Shown one piece after another: positions 38,116 through 47,825 of a stretch of 64,000 nt of DNA; within the stretch, counting starts at the first letter, position 1; every line of letters starts with the position of its first letter. Where the stretch lies: assembly GCA_016196035.1 (NCBI GenBank), contig JACPYM010000029.1:221244-285243 (forward strand). The letters run 5' to 3'. The notes under the pieces are model-generated. The model made no database searches. It was not told the origin of the DNA and was given only the letters and a program-made list of their open reading frames with translations. A program made the position numbers and the translations under genes. This DNA is from Acidobacteriota bacterium (lineage in GTDB: Bacteria; Acidobacteriota; Blastocatellia; RBC074).

Positions 38116-38212
38116 GGGTGGAAGCGGTTGAAAACAAAAGACAAAGGCGAATTAAACATTTATCTAACAGGGAGATGATCTGGATTTGATACGTGACGAG
38201 AAGCAGCAAGAT

Positions 38213-38854
38213 ATGAAGTTACAGTTGGCACTCGACACCCCAGACTTGATTCACGAACTCGATTTGGTCGGCAAAGTGGCACCGTACATTGACGTGATCG
38301 AAGCCGGTACGCCTTTGTTGATTCGCGAGGGGATTCGCGCTGTCCGCGAATTGCGCCGCCGTTATCGTGGTCGTCCGGTCGTAGCTGACATCAAGGTGAT
38401 TGACGCAGGCGAACCAATTGCCGAACTGGCGTTTGCCGCTGGCGCCAACATTGTCACCGTGCTGAGTGTGGCTTCGGATGAAGTCATTGCCAAAGTCGTG
38501 CGATCGGCCAAACGTTATGACGGGGAAGTGATGGCGGATAGCTTAGGTGTTGCCGATATTCCAGCGCGGGCGCGGCAATTGCGCGAACTGGGTGTGAGTT
38601 CCCTTTGTATCAACCGCCGGGGATTTGAAAAGAGTGATGACAGCCGCGAAGTAAAGGCCACCCGCTTGGCTGACTTAGTGGGCAGCATTGAGTTGCCCGT
38701 TTATTTGGCTGGTGGAATTGATCATGATGAGTTGATGCTCTTGCGTGATTTGCCTTTGGCGGGCGTCATTATCGGCGCAGCCATTGCCGAAGCTCCGAAC
38801 GCCATTGAGTCTGCCAAACGAATGCGGGCCATTCTTGATCATCAAGTCTTCTAG
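38213..38854 (+). CDS. orotidine-decarboxylase-superfamily enzyme, 3-hexulose-6-phosphate synthase-like
   Basis: 213 residues from the ATG at 38213; an upstream TTG at 38186 is possible. The TIM-barrel superfamily pattern is clear: 'LQLALDTPDLIHE', 'YIDVIEAGTPLLIREGI', 'VVADIKVIDAGE' (DxKxxD motif with catalytic Asp and Lys), and 'GGID...AGVIIGAAIAEAPN' for phosphate binding. The family splits into OMP decarboxylase, 3-keto-L-gulonate-6-P decarboxylase and hexulose-6-P synthase. 'VIEAGTPLL' and 'DIKVIDAG' favour the last (formaldehyde + ribulose-5-P, RuMP pathway). The usual isomerase partner is not adjacent, so the assignment is cautious. Confidence 0.82.
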   Translation: MKLQLALDTPDLIHELDLVGKVAPYIDVIEAGTPLLIREGIRAVRELRRRYRGRPVVADIKVIDAGEPIAELAFAAGANIVTVLSVASDEVIAKVVRSAKRYDGEVMADSLGVADIPARARQLRELGVSSLCINRRGFEKSDDSREVKATRLADLVGSIELPVYLAGGIDHDELMLLRDLPLAGVIIGAAIAEAPNAIESAKRMRAILDHQVF

Positions 38855-39003
38855 GCAATCATGTCAGGCCGCTATTTATCCTGCGTCAAGCGAAGAGGAC
38901 AGATGTCACGAATTGTAGACAGGTAAGAGTGCCATGCTGGTAGCAGTGAGACAGAAACGCAGGTGGGGCAGGACTGTGGATGGGCTTCCCAAAGAGATTG
39001 TCG

Positions 39004-39252
39004 TTAGGCGACAGCTTCTAACACGGAAGTTGAAGGTTGGGTTTTTTCAGGAATCAAATCATTGCCGAGCGTGGCTTCAATGCTGGCTTTGATTAAGCAA
39101 ATCACCGGCAACAAGTCCAGCATAACTTCAAGTAACCCGAATACATAGCCCTTCCGGCGCAGCACGTTGGGAGCATTCCCCAATACAAAAACCATGCCGA
39201 CCACCGGGAGCACCTTTGCCAAACGCCACGCGAGAATCAAATACTGCTTCAT
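39004..39252 (-). CDS. small membrane protein, unknown function
   Basis: 82 residues beginning MKQYLILAWRLAKVLPVVGMVFVLGNAPN. Two hydrophobic stretches (about 12-26 and 38-60) around 'VLRRKGYVFGLLEVMLDLLPVICLIKAS'. No family recognised, and the ribosome site is weak. Codon usage and hydrophobic pattern support a real gene. Isolated on the minus strand between + genes. Confidence 0.5.
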   Translation of the reverse strand: MKQYLILAWRLAKVLPVVGMVFVLGNAPNVLRRKGYVFGLLEVMLDLLPVICLIKASIEATLGNDLIPEKTQPSTSVLEAVA

Positions 39253-39524
39253 TGCTTTTTAACGACTTCCTTACTGCTAAATTTGAATTTGGAGTTTACT
39301 GCGCGGGCAAACACCGACTGATTGCTCAGCAAATGAGATGCCATCCAGAGGTGACACAGGCCAGAAAAAATTACTGAGCCCCAACTCCTGGCTGATCTTT
39401 CTTGCTGAAGAACTGCGCAGGTTAGATTTGCAGGTCCGTCCGCACACTTCAATCCGCAGGAAGTTGTTGAAAGCTGTACCCGGTATTATGTTCAGGTTAA
39501 ATCTTGCCGGAGCGAGAGGGAAAT

Positions 39525-39553
39525 TTTTCATTCCCCACACGGCTATGTATACT
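39525..39553 (+). promoter_or_regulatory. possible sigma70 promoter of the DUF47-pit pair
   Basis: TTTTCA at 39525-39530, 17 bases, TATACT at 39548-39553, 66 bases before the DUF47 start. The -10 is good; the -35 has two mismatches. The rest of the 366-base gap (39253-39618) shows no gene. Confidence 0.35.
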
Positions 39554-39618
39554 GACCGCCTTCGCGGCGGCTGACAGACTGGTAGGTAACGACGGCTTAA
39601 ACACAGGAGACACATCGT

Positions 39619-40236
39619 ATGTTCCGTTTATTGCCCAAGGAAGACAAGTATTTCGATCTCTTCAACCGGGTCGCTTCCAACATCACCGGGAGCGCGCAAC
39701 TCTTACAACAACTCTTTTCAGATTTTGAGCGGCGGTCAGCTTACGCCGAACAGATCAAAAAGCTTGAACATGATTGTGACGTCCTCACGCACGACATTGT
39801 CAAACGGCTCAACCAAACTTTCATCACGCCCTTTGATCGAGAAGACATCCACTCGCTGGCCAGTTCGCTCGACGACGTTGAGGATGACATTGATAGCGTC
39901 GCGCGCCGGGTGATGCTCTATCGGGTGGATAAATCTACTGAAGATGCCCGCAAGCTGGCCGATGTGCTCATTCGCCTTACCGCCAGTCTGGAACGCGCGG
40001 TCATTGCGCTCGAAAAGGATAGCGAGACGGTGCTGAAAGAATGCATCACCATTCACACCCTGGAAAACGAGGGCGACTCGCTTTACCACGACGCCGTCGA
40101 ACGGCTTTTTTCGCACGAGACGGACGCCATCCAGATCATCAAGCTCAAAGAGATTTACGAGAAGATGGAGCGTTGCATTGACCGCGCCGAAGACGCCGCC
40201 AACGTCCTCGAATCAATTGTGCTCAAGAACGCCTAA
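39619..40236 (+). CDS. DUF47 (PhoU-like) regulator of the phosphate transporter
   Basis: 205 residues, all helical: 'MFRLLPKEDKYFDLFNRVASNI', 'KKLEHDCDVLTHDIVKRLNQTFITPFDREDIHSLASSLDDVEDDIDSVARR' and 'ERCIDRAEDAANVLESIVLKNA'. This is the DUF47/PhoU-type protein almost always encoded next to PiT transporters and thought to control them at the membrane. The pit gene starts 63 bases downstream. Confidence 0.94.
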   Translation: MFRLLPKEDKYFDLFNRVASNITGSAQLLQQLFSDFERRSAYAEQIKKLEHDCDVLTHDIVKRLNQTFITPFDREDIHSLASSLDDVEDDIDSVARRVMLYRVDKSTEDARKLADVLIRLTASLERAVIALEKDSETVLKECITIHTLENEGDSLYHDAVERLFSHETDAIQIIKLKEIYEKMERCIDRAEDAANVLESIVLKNA

Positions 40237-40299
40237 GCTGGCCGGTTTGCCCAACTGCATGTCAAGCGCTGCGGACAGCGCTTATCCCCAGAGGTCTGC

Positions 40300-41319
40300 A
40301 TGAATTCTTCTCACATACTCGTCATCATCATTGTCCTGTTGGCGCTGGCCTTTGATTACACCAACGGCTTTCACGATGCGGCCAATTCGATTGCGACCGT
40401 CGTTTCGACGCGCGTGCTTTCGCCAGGCAAAGCCGTGGCGCTGGCGGCCTTCTTCAACTTTGTCGCGTTTTTCTTTGCCGGCCACCACGTTGCCTCGACC
40501 ATCGGCAAAGGGCTGATCAACGTCAAGCTGGTAGATGAATGGGTGATTCTGGCTGGGTTGGTCGGCGCGATTAGCTGGAATCTCTTGACTTGGTGGTTTG
40601 GGTTGCCAACCAGTTCTTCGCACGCGCTGGTCGGTGGTTACGCGGGCGCAGCGGTGACGAAAGTCGGCTTTGGCGTGTTGTTTTGGAACCTGGCCGATTG
40701 GCCGAAAGGCTGGCCGGGGACGCTCTCGTTCATCGTCATTTCGCCGGTGCTGGGGTTGATCTTTGGCACCTTGCTGATGGTCTTGGCGCATTGGCTCTTT
40801 CGCAATTTTGCGCCTTCGCGCGTAGATAGACTTTTCCGGTTTTTACAACTCTTTTCCGCCTCGCTGTTCAGCTTTTCGCATGGCTCGAATGATTCACAAA
40901 AAACGATGGGGATCATTATGGCGGCCTTGATTACGGGCGGCTATGTCTCCGCTGGTACTTCCGACCCGCCGCTCTGGGTGGCTTTTTGCGCTTATGCGGC
41001 CATCGGCTTGGGCACGCTTTCGGGCGGCTGGCGGATCGTCAAAACGATGGGGTCGAAGATCACCAAGCTCAGACCCATTGGCGGCGCTTGCGCGGAAACG
41101 GGCGCAGGGTTGGCGATTCTGATCGCTTCGGAACTCGGCGTGCCGGTTTCGACCACGCATACCATCACGGGTGCCATCGTCGGTGTCGGCTCGACACAAC
41201 GCCTCTCGGCAGTGCGTTGGGGGGTGGCGGGCCGCATCGTCTGGGCCTGGATCATTACGATTCCGGCGGCGGCGGGAATTGCGGCGGCGACCTATGGCGT
41301 CATTTCGCTTTTCAAGTAA
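40300..41319 (+). CDS. pit: low-affinity inorganic phosphate transporter, PiT family
   Basis: 339 residues with about ten membrane helices. Both PiT signature segments are present: 'FDYTNGFHDAANSIATVVSTRVL' near the N-terminus and 'SFSHGSNDSQKTMGIIMAAL' in the second half; 'GVPVSTTHTITGAIVGVG' matches the conserved end. It imports phosphate, probably as a metal-phosphate complex with protons, or with sodium. It pairs with the DUF47 gene just upstream; both are probably cotranscribed. Confidence 0.95.
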   Translation: MNSSHILVIIIVLLALAFDYTNGFHDAANSIATVVSTRVLSPGKAVALAAFFNFVAFFFAGHHVASTIGKGLINVKLVDEWVILAGLVGAISWNLLTWWFGLPTSSSHALVGGYAGAAVTKVGFGVLFWNLADWPKGWPGTLSFIVISPVLGLIFGTLLMVLAHWLFRNFAPSRVDRLFRFLQLFSASLFSFSHGSNDSQKTMGIIMAALITGGYVSAGTSDPPLWVAFCAYAAIGLGTLSGGWRIVKTMGSKITKLRPIGGACAETGAGLAILIASELGVPVSTTHTITGAIVGVGSTQRLSAVRWGVAGRIVWAWIITIPAAAGIAAATYGVISLFK

Positions 41320-41331
41320 GGCTGGTGTCCA

Positions 41332-43671
41332 CTATCTCAACTCAGCGGCATAAATCGTTTTGTACGCCTGCAAATTGTTCAACACCTTAAAGACATAATC
41401 TTTTGTCTCGCGCTTGGCGACCTCGATCACAAAGCGGTCAACATCCTTGCTGCCCGTCCGCGCCACCCAACGCGCGACCGATTCCTCGCTGCCGTTGTAA
41501 GCCGCCGCCGCCGCTTGCGACGAACCGAACAGATCAAACAGATTTTTCATGTATTGCGCGCCGACCAGAATGGCCGTATTCGGCTCGTAAAGATCATCCT
41601 GCTCAAAATCGGTAAGCTGCAATTGTTCGGCAATCTGAATGGCCGTCGGTGCGATGAATTGCAGCATCCCGCGCGCCGCCGCCGCGCTTTTGATCCGCGT
41701 GTTATAGCTGCTTTCCTGCCGGGCAATCGAAAGCACGAAACGCGGATCAACGCCGCGCGCGCCCGCGTGTTTTTTCAACGCGCCGCGAAACGGAAAGGGA
41801 TAAAAGACCTCGGCCAATTCGCGCGGCAACAATTCCAATCGGTAATCTTCGGGCAGATTGCGCAGCAACGGCTCGAAGAGGCGGAAGGTGTAATTCGCGC
41901 AATCGCCGCGCGCGCAATAATACGCCACCGTGTTGTTGCTGACGGTTTGCGCCGCCGCCAACTCCGCCGCGCCTTCATCGTACAAGCCCAGAAACAGCAA
42001 CTCGTTGGCAATCGTTGCGTGGCTGGTGCCGGTTGCGGCGGGCGTTCCCTCTGGCAACGGAACCGCGCGTCCAGCCGGAGTGAAGTTCAAGGCGGGCGCT
42101 TCATATCCTGGCAGCTTGGCGTATGCCGCGCGCAGCAGGCCGAACAGTTCCTGGCGCGTCTTTTCATCCTCAACCAATCGCAGCGCCTGATTTACCGCGA
42201 ACTTTGTTGCCCCAGCGTTCGCAATTGCCGCCGCCTGACGCGCTTGCGCCAGCCAAAACTCGCGCCGTGCCGCGACCATATTTTTGGCGCGTAGGTTCGT
42301 CGCCAACGCCCGCAGCCGCGCGGTCGCTCGCTGACCGTAATAGGCATAGGCCGCCGTCGAATGGCCGCGCCCTTCATTCAAGGTCAGATATTCGGTGATG
42401 GCTTCATCGAAGCGGCCAAGCATCTCCAAACAATACGCGCGCATAAAACTGACTTCGGGCAAATTGGTCGTCGCGACCTGCCCGTGCACGTTCAGATTCT
42501 TCGCGCGCAACGTCGTGAAATCCGCGAGTGCGCCCACGTAATCCTCTTTGCCCAATCGAATCTTGGCTTGTTGAAACAGTGCGGTCACGCCGAAGAAACC
42601 TTCGCCGAACTCGGCCTGTGCGCGCTGCGCCCATTGCAACGCCTGTTCCGGTCGGCCTGCGGAGCGCAACGTGTCAATCGCATTCAGGTGCGCATAGCCG
42701 ATGAATTTGCCTTTAGGGTAACGCTGCAAATACTGTTCGTATCGCGCAATTGCCTTGTCGGTCTGATCGGAAAACTGATGGCAGTGGCCGGCGTAATAGA
42801 ACCCCTGCTCGCCCTCTTCAGTTTGCGGAAACCCGCTGCCCACGCGCTCATACCACGGCAGCGCCTCGGCGAATTTGTTTTCCAAAAAGTAATTACGGCC
42901 CAACTGAAACAAGCTCTCTGCTCGTGCCCGGCTTTGCGGGAAGCCGTTAATCACCGCCAGCCAATGCGGTCGCGCGCCCGCGAAAAAGCGGTTGAATTGC
43001 AACACCCGCGCGCGCCGCAGATGTTCGGCTTCACTGAGGAGCTTGCCTTGCGCTGCATCCAGCTTGTCCAGATTCACAATCGCACGCAACGCCGTGTCAT
43101 CGGTTGAACCGCTGGTCAGCGCCGCTTCGAACGAAGCGCGCGCGGCTTCCGGTTGCCGCAAGGCCGCCTGCGCCTCACCGATGCGCGGCAAGACATCGCG
43201 GCGCGGCCCCAGTGTCCGCAGCGTCGTCAGCACCGCCTGATAATTGCCCGCATGGAAATAACTCTCGCTCAACCGCCGCAACGCCCGTTCGCGCCACAGA
43301 TGATCGGGGAACTGCGCGACCAGCTTTTGCAACGTCGCCTGCTCTTCGGTCAGCTTGCCACCCGCCCGCGCAATCTCGGCCAGATGCCACAGCGCGTATC
43401 CGGCCAAGGGCGAGTTGCGCGCGACAATTTTTTGAAAGTGTGGCGCAGCTTCGGCAAACGCGCTCCGCTGATCGAGCAGGCGCGCCAGTAAATAGTCGTA
43501 ATTGTTGCGAGCCACTGTTTCAGGTGAAGTTCGCAGCAATTCGCGCAATTGCTGTTCGGCTCTGGTGGGATCGGTTCGATCAATGGCGGCAGGCAGTTGC
43601 GTATAGCCACTTGGCGGCGGCGTAACTCCAAACAGCAAAAGAAGAGTGAGAAGGGAATACAACTTGAACAT
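41332..43671 (-). CDS. soluble lytic murein transglycosylase-like protein with TPR domain
   Basis: 779 residues. Signal peptide about 1-25. TPR-type helices occupy most of the protein (about 35-570: 'PETVARNNYDYLLARLLDQRSAFAEAAPHFQKIV', 'GYALWHLAEIARAGGKLTEEQ', 'SLFQLGRNYFLENKFAEALPWYERV'). The C-terminal SLT domain has the catalytic Glu in 'SIARQESSYN' (about residue 652), 'AAARGMLQFIAPTA' and 'AAAAYNGSEESVARWV'. It cleaves glycan strands with 1,6-anhydro product formation. It corresponds in layout to E. coli Slt70. Convergent with pit. Confidence 0.93.
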   Translation of the reverse strand: MFKLYSLLTLLLLFGVTPPPSGYTQLPAAIDRTDPTRAEQQLRELLRTSPETVARNNYDYLLARLLDQRSAFAEAAPHFQKIVARNSPLAGYALWHLAEIARAGGKLTEEQATLQKLVAQFPDHLWRERALRRLSESYFHAGNYQAVLTTLRTLGPRRDVLPRIGEAQAALRQPEAARASFEAALTSGSTDDTALRAIVNLDKLDAAQGKLLSEAEHLRRARVLQFNRFFAGARPHWLAVINGFPQSRARAESLFQLGRNYFLENKFAEALPWYERVGSGFPQTEEGEQGFYYAGHCHQFSDQTDKAIARYEQYLQRYPKGKFIGYAHLNAIDTLRSAGRPEQALQWAQRAQAEFGEGFFGVTALFQQAKIRLGKEDYVGALADFTTLRAKNLNVHGQVATTNLPEVSFMRAYCLEMLGRFDEAITEYLTLNEGRGHSTAAYAYYGQRATARLRALATNLRAKNMVAARREFWLAQARQAAAIANAGATKFAVNQALRLVEDEKTRQELFGLLRAAYAKLPGYEAPALNFTPAGRAVPLPEGTPAATGTSHATIANELLFLGLYDEGAAELAAAQTVSNNTVAYYCARGDCANYTFRLFEPLLRNLPEDYRLELLPRELAEVFYPFPFRGALKKHAGARGVDPRFVLSIARQESSYNTRIKSAAAARGMLQFIAPTAIQIAEQLQLTDFEQDDLYEPNTAILVGAQYMKNLFDLFGSSQAAAAAYNGSEESVARWVARTGSKDVDRFVIEVAKRETKDYVFKVLNNLQAYKTIYAAELR

Positions 43672-43733
43672 TGACTGGTTGCAATCACGAAGCCATTTTT
43701 TCCAAGTCCCGCAGCGCTTTGGCGGGGCGAAGC

Positions 43734-43836
43734 CTTTGGAGTGCGGGCGGCACAGGCCGCCGCCTTGGTATTTCCGTCATCGCTAGCCGATCAAGGGCAT
43801 ACCAAAGCGGCGGCCTGTGCCGCCCGCACTCCAAAG
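43734..43836. repeat. hairpin family B copy 3 (stand-alone)
   Basis: Arms of 37 bases at 43734-43770 and 43800-43836 with one mismatch, 29-base centre. The outer end CTTTGGAGTGCGG matches the palindromes flanking the RAYT gene 27 kb away; the inner part differs. It lies 32 bases after the stop of the VWA gene. This is the expected pattern for a palindrome mobilised in trans by the RAYT. Confidence 0.85.
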
Positions 43837-43868
43837 ACGCTGCGCGTCAACATAAGCTCAGGCTTCGA

Positions 43869-45236
43869 TTATTTGACCCGGCTCGTTTTGCGTTTGATGA
43901 AATCCATCATCACGTACTCGCCCAAACGCAGGCTGGTCGTGAAGTAGGCCTTGCCGTGCGCGATCTCGGTTAGGCGTTTGACGAATTCGACCAGGTAATA
44001 ATCGCTGGTCAGCATGAACGTATTGACGATGATCCCGGCGCGGCGGCATTGCGCGGCCTCGGCCAGCGTCGCGTCAATAATCAGCGGATCAAGGCCCATC
44101 GAATTCTTATACAACCGGCGTGTCTCTGATTTTTTGCCGCGCTGTTGCCCGAACGGATTGTCTTCATCCAGAAACAACGCCGAAGGCTTGCCGTCGGTAA
44201 TCATGATGATCTGGCGCATGTCCTTGCGTTGCGCCTGCAACAGCCGCCGCGCCAGCCGCAGCCCTTCGCAGGTGTTGGTGTGATACGGCCCGACCTGCAC
44301 GTTGGCGAGTTTGCCGAGCGGTACTTCCTCCGCGCCGTCGTGAAACAAGACCAGCTTCAGCGAATCGCCCGGATACTGCGTGCGGATCAGATGCGACAAC
44401 GCCAGCGCCACACGCTTCGCCGGCGTGAAGCGGTCTTCGCCATAAAGGATCATCGAATGCGAACAATCCAGCATCACCACCGTCGCACACGACGATTGAT
44501 ACTCCGACTGATGCACCAGCAAATCTTTGTATTCCAGATTGAGCGGGACGCCCAGTCCCTCTCTGCCAATCGCATTCAACAACGTCCCCGTCACATCCAG
44601 ATTGAGCGTATCGCCAAACTCATACGGCTTCGACGCCTCGTAAGCTTCCACCCCCGTGGACAGATATTTCGTGTCATGCCGCCCGAACGAAGACTTGCCG
44701 AAACTCGCCATCAGATGCTTGAGCGTCTTGTAACCCAGAAAGTCCACGCCCTTCTGCGTGACTTCAAACTTGATGTTGGGTTTCTTGAAATTGCCAGTCT
44801 CGCCTTGTTGCTGCCGGTTGCGCCACTCGGCGCGTTTGGCTTCATCATCGCCGAACATGCCCTCCAGCGCTTCCTGATCGCCCTGCGCGTTGAGATAGCC
44901 TTCTTGCAACAGCCGCTGAATCAGCCGGTCAATCAACTGCTCCAACCGCTCGTCGCGTGCATTGCCGTCCTCATCAAAAAGCTGGTCGTACTGCTCTTGA
45001 TCCAGCAGGCCGGAATTTTTCAACGCCTCGCGAATGGCGTCGCGCAAGGCTTGCAGCGCATCCGCCGGGTCGCGGAAGTTGTCGAAGTCATCATCATCCC
45101 AGTAACGCGAACGGCGGCGGAACTGGTCTTGAAAACCGCTTCGCAAGAGGAATTCCGAAAGCGCGTCCATCAGCTCTTGCAAGTTGAGGTTGTCCCAATC
45201 ATCGCCTGTCCATTTGGAGTATTTGGTAAAGCGCAT
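43869..45236 (-). CDS. VWA domain protein (CoxE-like)
   Basis: 455 residues. The N-terminal half is acidic and charged with coiled segments (about 20-130). The C-terminal half is a von Willebrand A domain with the MIDAS motif DxSxS in '[13 protein letters not shown]' (about residue 258) and the later metal-binding residues in 'HTNTCEGL' and '[11 protein letters not shown]'. Such proteins often pair with MoxR-type AAA ATPases; none is in the window. Role: probable chaperone or assembly factor, substrate unknown. Confidence 0.88.
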   Translation of the reverse strand: MRFTKYSKWTGDDWDNLNLQELMDALSEFLLRSGFQDQFRRRSRYWDDDDFDNFRDPADALQALRDAIREALKNSGLLDQEQYDQLFDEDGNARDERLEQLIDRLIQRLLQEGYLNAQGDQEALEGMFGDDEAKRAEWRNRQQQGETGNFKKPNIKFEVTQKGVDFLGYKTLKHLMASFGKSSFGRHDTKYLSTGVEAYEASKPYEFGDTLNLDVTGTLLNAIGREGLGVPLNLEYKDLLVHQSEYQSSCATVVMLDCSHSMILYGEDRFTPAKRVALALSHLIRTQYPGDSLKLVLFHDGAEEVPLGKLANVQVGPYHTNTCEGLRLARRLLQAQRKDMRQIIMITDGKPSALFLDEDNPFGQQRGKKSETRRLYKNSMGLDPLIIDATLAEAAQCRRAGIIVNTFMLTSDYYLVEFVKRLTEIAHGKAYFTTSLRLGEYVMMDFIKRKTSRVK

Positions 45237-45315
45237 AATTTGCCACTCCTTCCTATTCTTTACTTTTTGGAGAGCAATCTTTCTTGATAGTTTTTAGAGC
45301 AAGCGACACAAAAGA

Positions 45316-45350
45316 ACAAACCGCGCCCGGTTGATGCGAGCGCGGTTTGT
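45316..45350 (-). terminator. intrinsic terminator after rho
   Basis: Perfect 11-base GC-rich stem (arms 45316-45326 and 45340-45350) with a 13-base loop. On the minus strand it is followed by TTCTTTTGTG. It lies 76 bases beyond the rho stop codon. Confidence 0.72.
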
Positions 45351-45425
45351 CTGGTTAATCATCGAATGGATGCCAAACAGGCAGTTGATGGTTCGTACAA
45401 ATTCGCTAAACTAACGCACTCCGTC

Positions 45426-46781
45426 TCAGCTATTCATCGAAGACAGGAACTCGCCATTGGTCTTGGTCTTGTCTAAACGATCAAGTACAAGCTCCATTTG
45501 TTCAACCGGCGAGAGCGGATTGAGCACGCGACGCAAGACCCAAATACGGTCGAGGTCCTTCTTGGCGATAAGCAACTCTTCCTTACGTGTGCCAGATTTT
45601 TGCAGGTCAATCGCGGGAAAGACGCGCTTGTCGGACAGCTTGCGGTCAAGATGGATTTCCATATTGCCCGTGCCTTTGAACTCTTCGAAGATCACATCGT
45701 CCATACGGCTACCGGTTTCGACCAATGCCGTGGCGATGATCGTCAGCGAACCGCCTTCTTCGATGTTGCGGGCCGCGCCGAAAAAGCGCTTCGGGCGTTG
45801 CAGCGCGTTCGAGTCCACACCGCCAGAGAGAATCTTGCCGGAGGGCGGCACGACAGCGTTATGGGCGCGCGCCAGCCGCGTGATCGAATCAAGCAGGATC
45901 ACAACATCGCGGCGGTGTTCGACCAGGCGTTTAGCTTTCTCAATCACCATATCCGCGACTTGCACGTGGCGCGAGGCGGGTTCGTCAAAGGTGGAGGAGA
46001 TCACTTCGCCGTTAACCGAACGCTGCATGTCGGTGACTTCTTCGGGGCGCTCGTCAATCAGCAACACGATCAGCGTGACTTCAGGATGGTTCTCGCTGAT
46101 TGAATTGGCGATGGCTTGCAACAGCATCGTCTTGCCGGTGCGTGGCGGCGCTACGATCAACGCGCGCTGGCCTTTGCCGATGGGCACGAACAAGTCGCAG
46201 ACGCGGCCTGACACGTTCTCGTTGTTGCTCTCCATCCGCAGTTGCTCGTTCGGATAGAGCGGCGTCAGGTTGTCGAAGAAAATCTTGTCGCGCGCAATGT
46301 CAGGCGGCTCGAAGTTGATCGCTTCGACCTTGATGAGCGCGAAATAGCGCTCGCCCTCTTTGGGCGGACGAATCTGGCCGGAGATCGTGTCGCCGGTGCG
46401 CAGATCGAATTTGCGAATCTGCGAGGGGCTGACATAAATATCGTCGGGGCCAGGCAGATAGTTGTATTCGGGCGCGCGCAGAAAACCGAAGCCGTCGGGC
46501 AGGGTTTCGAGCACGCCTTCTGAAAAGATCAACCCGGACTTTTCGGTTTGCGCCTGGAGGATCTTGAAGATCAACTCCTGTTTGCGCATACCTGTGGCGC
46601 CGGGGACATCGAGTTCCTTGGCAATGCCGGTCAGCTTGGAGATATTCATCTCCTTCAGATCTGCGATGTCTAAAAACTCTTTGCCATCGCCAGAGTATTC
46701 TTCTTCGTCATAGTCCAGAAAGTCGTCTTGCGGTGGCGTCTTGCTTTTCTCTGCGATTGAGGTTCGGTCCTTCTTCATCAT
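45426..46781 (-). CDS. rho: transcription termination factor Rho
   Basis: 451 residues from the Met pair at 46781; the frame stays open to a GTG at 46922, and neither start has a clear ribosome site. N-terminal acidic insertion (about 20-40), then the RNA-binding cold-shock-like domain ('[50 protein letters not shown]'). Hexameric helicase with Walker A '[12 protein letters not shown]' (about residue 213) and Walker B '[13 protein letters not shown]'; '[20 protein letters not shown]' near the end is conserved. It terminates untranslated transcripts in the cytoplasm. Confidence 0.97.
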   Translation of the reverse strand: MMKKDRTSIAEKSKTPPQDDFLDYDEEEYSGDGKEFLDIADLKEMNISKLTGIAKELDVPGATGMRKQELIFKILQAQTEKSGLIFSEGVLETLPDGFGFLRAPEYNYLPGPDDIYVSPSQIRKFDLRTGDTISGQIRPPKEGERYFALIKVEAINFEPPDIARDKIFFDNLTPLYPNEQLRMESNNENVSGRVCDLFVPIGKGQRALIVAPPRTGKTMLLQAIANSISENHPEVTLIVLLIDERPEEVTDMQRSVNGEVISSTFDEPASRHVQVADMVIEKAKRLVEHRRDVVILLDSITRLARAHNAVVPPSGKILSGGVDSNALQRPKRFFGAARNIEEGGSLTIIATALVETGSRMDDVIFEEFKGTGNMEIHLDRKLSDKRVFPAIDLQKSGTRKEELLIAKKDLDRIWVLRRVLNPLSPVEQMELVLDRLDKTKTNGEFLSSMNS

Positions 46782-47241
46782 GAGCTTGTCGTCGTGCGTC
46801 CTGCCGCTTGGCGCGGGCGACTTAAGGCCCGCGTTGTTGGTGGCGCTGAATGAGAGACCGCTAGGTCTCTTTTGTCCCAGGGTGGGGAACTTTGATAGAA
46901 AGCGTGTCAATACTTTGGACACGCCAATACGTGCTGGCTGCCGCTACCACACCAGGCAGTCGGCATACATAAAGAGTTGTGTACGGGATTTTCTTCAGGC
47001 GACAAAAACCGGCTTTGCGCGGCTTTTGCCAGGGAGAATGTTGTTTACCTTCGTTATCAAAAATGCTTGATCAAGTTCAATCCCTAAATTCTGATTGATC
47101 AGTCATTCCGCTTGAATCAGGTCGCTTTGAATCGGGAGCTTGAATCGGCGCAGCGTGGAGCATGAAAGGCTTTGTCGAGTGACGCCACCAACAAGGGAAA
47201 TCGGGGGAAGCGGTAAACTGACCGGTCACCGAGTGGGATTA
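46782..47241. other. intergenic region between engB and rho
   Basis: 460 bases from the chosen rho start; 320 if rho begins at 46922. No gene or RNA element recognised. A long rho leader with unpaired RNA would allow the known autoregulation of rho, but no specific site is seen. Confidence 0.45.
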
Positions 47242-47823
47242 TTACTTTGACAAAAGACTGGAACGAATTACATCCCAAAGCTGGTTGGCGCCTTCACGAG
47301 TAACCGCAGAGTAGGGGATGATGCGTTCAACTTCCAGCACTTTCTTTGCCTGCTGTTGTGACGCCTGACGCTCGTTGGCGGAAAGCTTATCATTTTTCGT
47401 TGAAACCACCAGATAAGGAAGCCCAAAGTGTTGTAGCCAGGATTTCATCTGAAGGTCTAACGGGGAAGGCTCATGCCGAGCATCTACGATTAGGATAGAT
47501 AGCACAAGCTGTTCGCGTTCCGCAAGGTATTTTTCAATCAACTGCCCCCAGGCCGCTCTTTCCGACTTGGAGACTTTGGCGTAGCCATAACCGGGCAAAT
47601 CAACAAAATAGAACTGCTCTTCAATCAGAAAGAAATTGATCGTTTGAGTGCGGCCCGGCGTCGAACTGGTGCGCGCCAGACCTTTCACACCCAACAGACT
47701 GTTCAACAAACTTGACTTGCCAACGTTCGAGCGCCCCATAAACGCGATTTCTTTGCGGCGATCTTTCAGGAAAGACGCGGGCGTGGTAGCACTCGCAACG
47801 AACTTGGCGCTGACGCTCTTCAT
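47242..47823 (-). CDS. engB: ribosome biogenesis GTPase EngB/YsxC
   Basis: 193 residues, normal length. G1 'GRSNVGKSSLLNSLLG', G2 'SSTPGRTQTINFF', G3 'FVDLPGYGYAKVSK', G4 'STKNDKL' (TKxD), G5 'PYSAVTREG'. Essential GTPase in 50S subunit maturation. It begins 2 bases after the lon stop, so both are cotranscribed. Confidence 0.96.
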   Translation of the reverse strand: MKSVSAKFVASATTPASFLKDRRKEIAFMGRSNVGKSSLLNSLLGVKGLARTSSTPGRTQTINFFLIEEQFYFVDLPGYGYAKVSKSERAAWGQLIEKYLAEREQLVLSILIVDARHEPSPLDLQMKSWLQHFGLPYLVVSTKNDKLSANERQASQQQAKKVLEVERIIPYSAVTREGANQLWDVIRSSLLSK

Positions 47824-47825
47824 TT

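Noticed and set aside
37989..38189. 66-codon frame with repeated CFPQ
   Set aside because: It is only the translation of the tandem DnaA-box-like repeats; no ribosome site.
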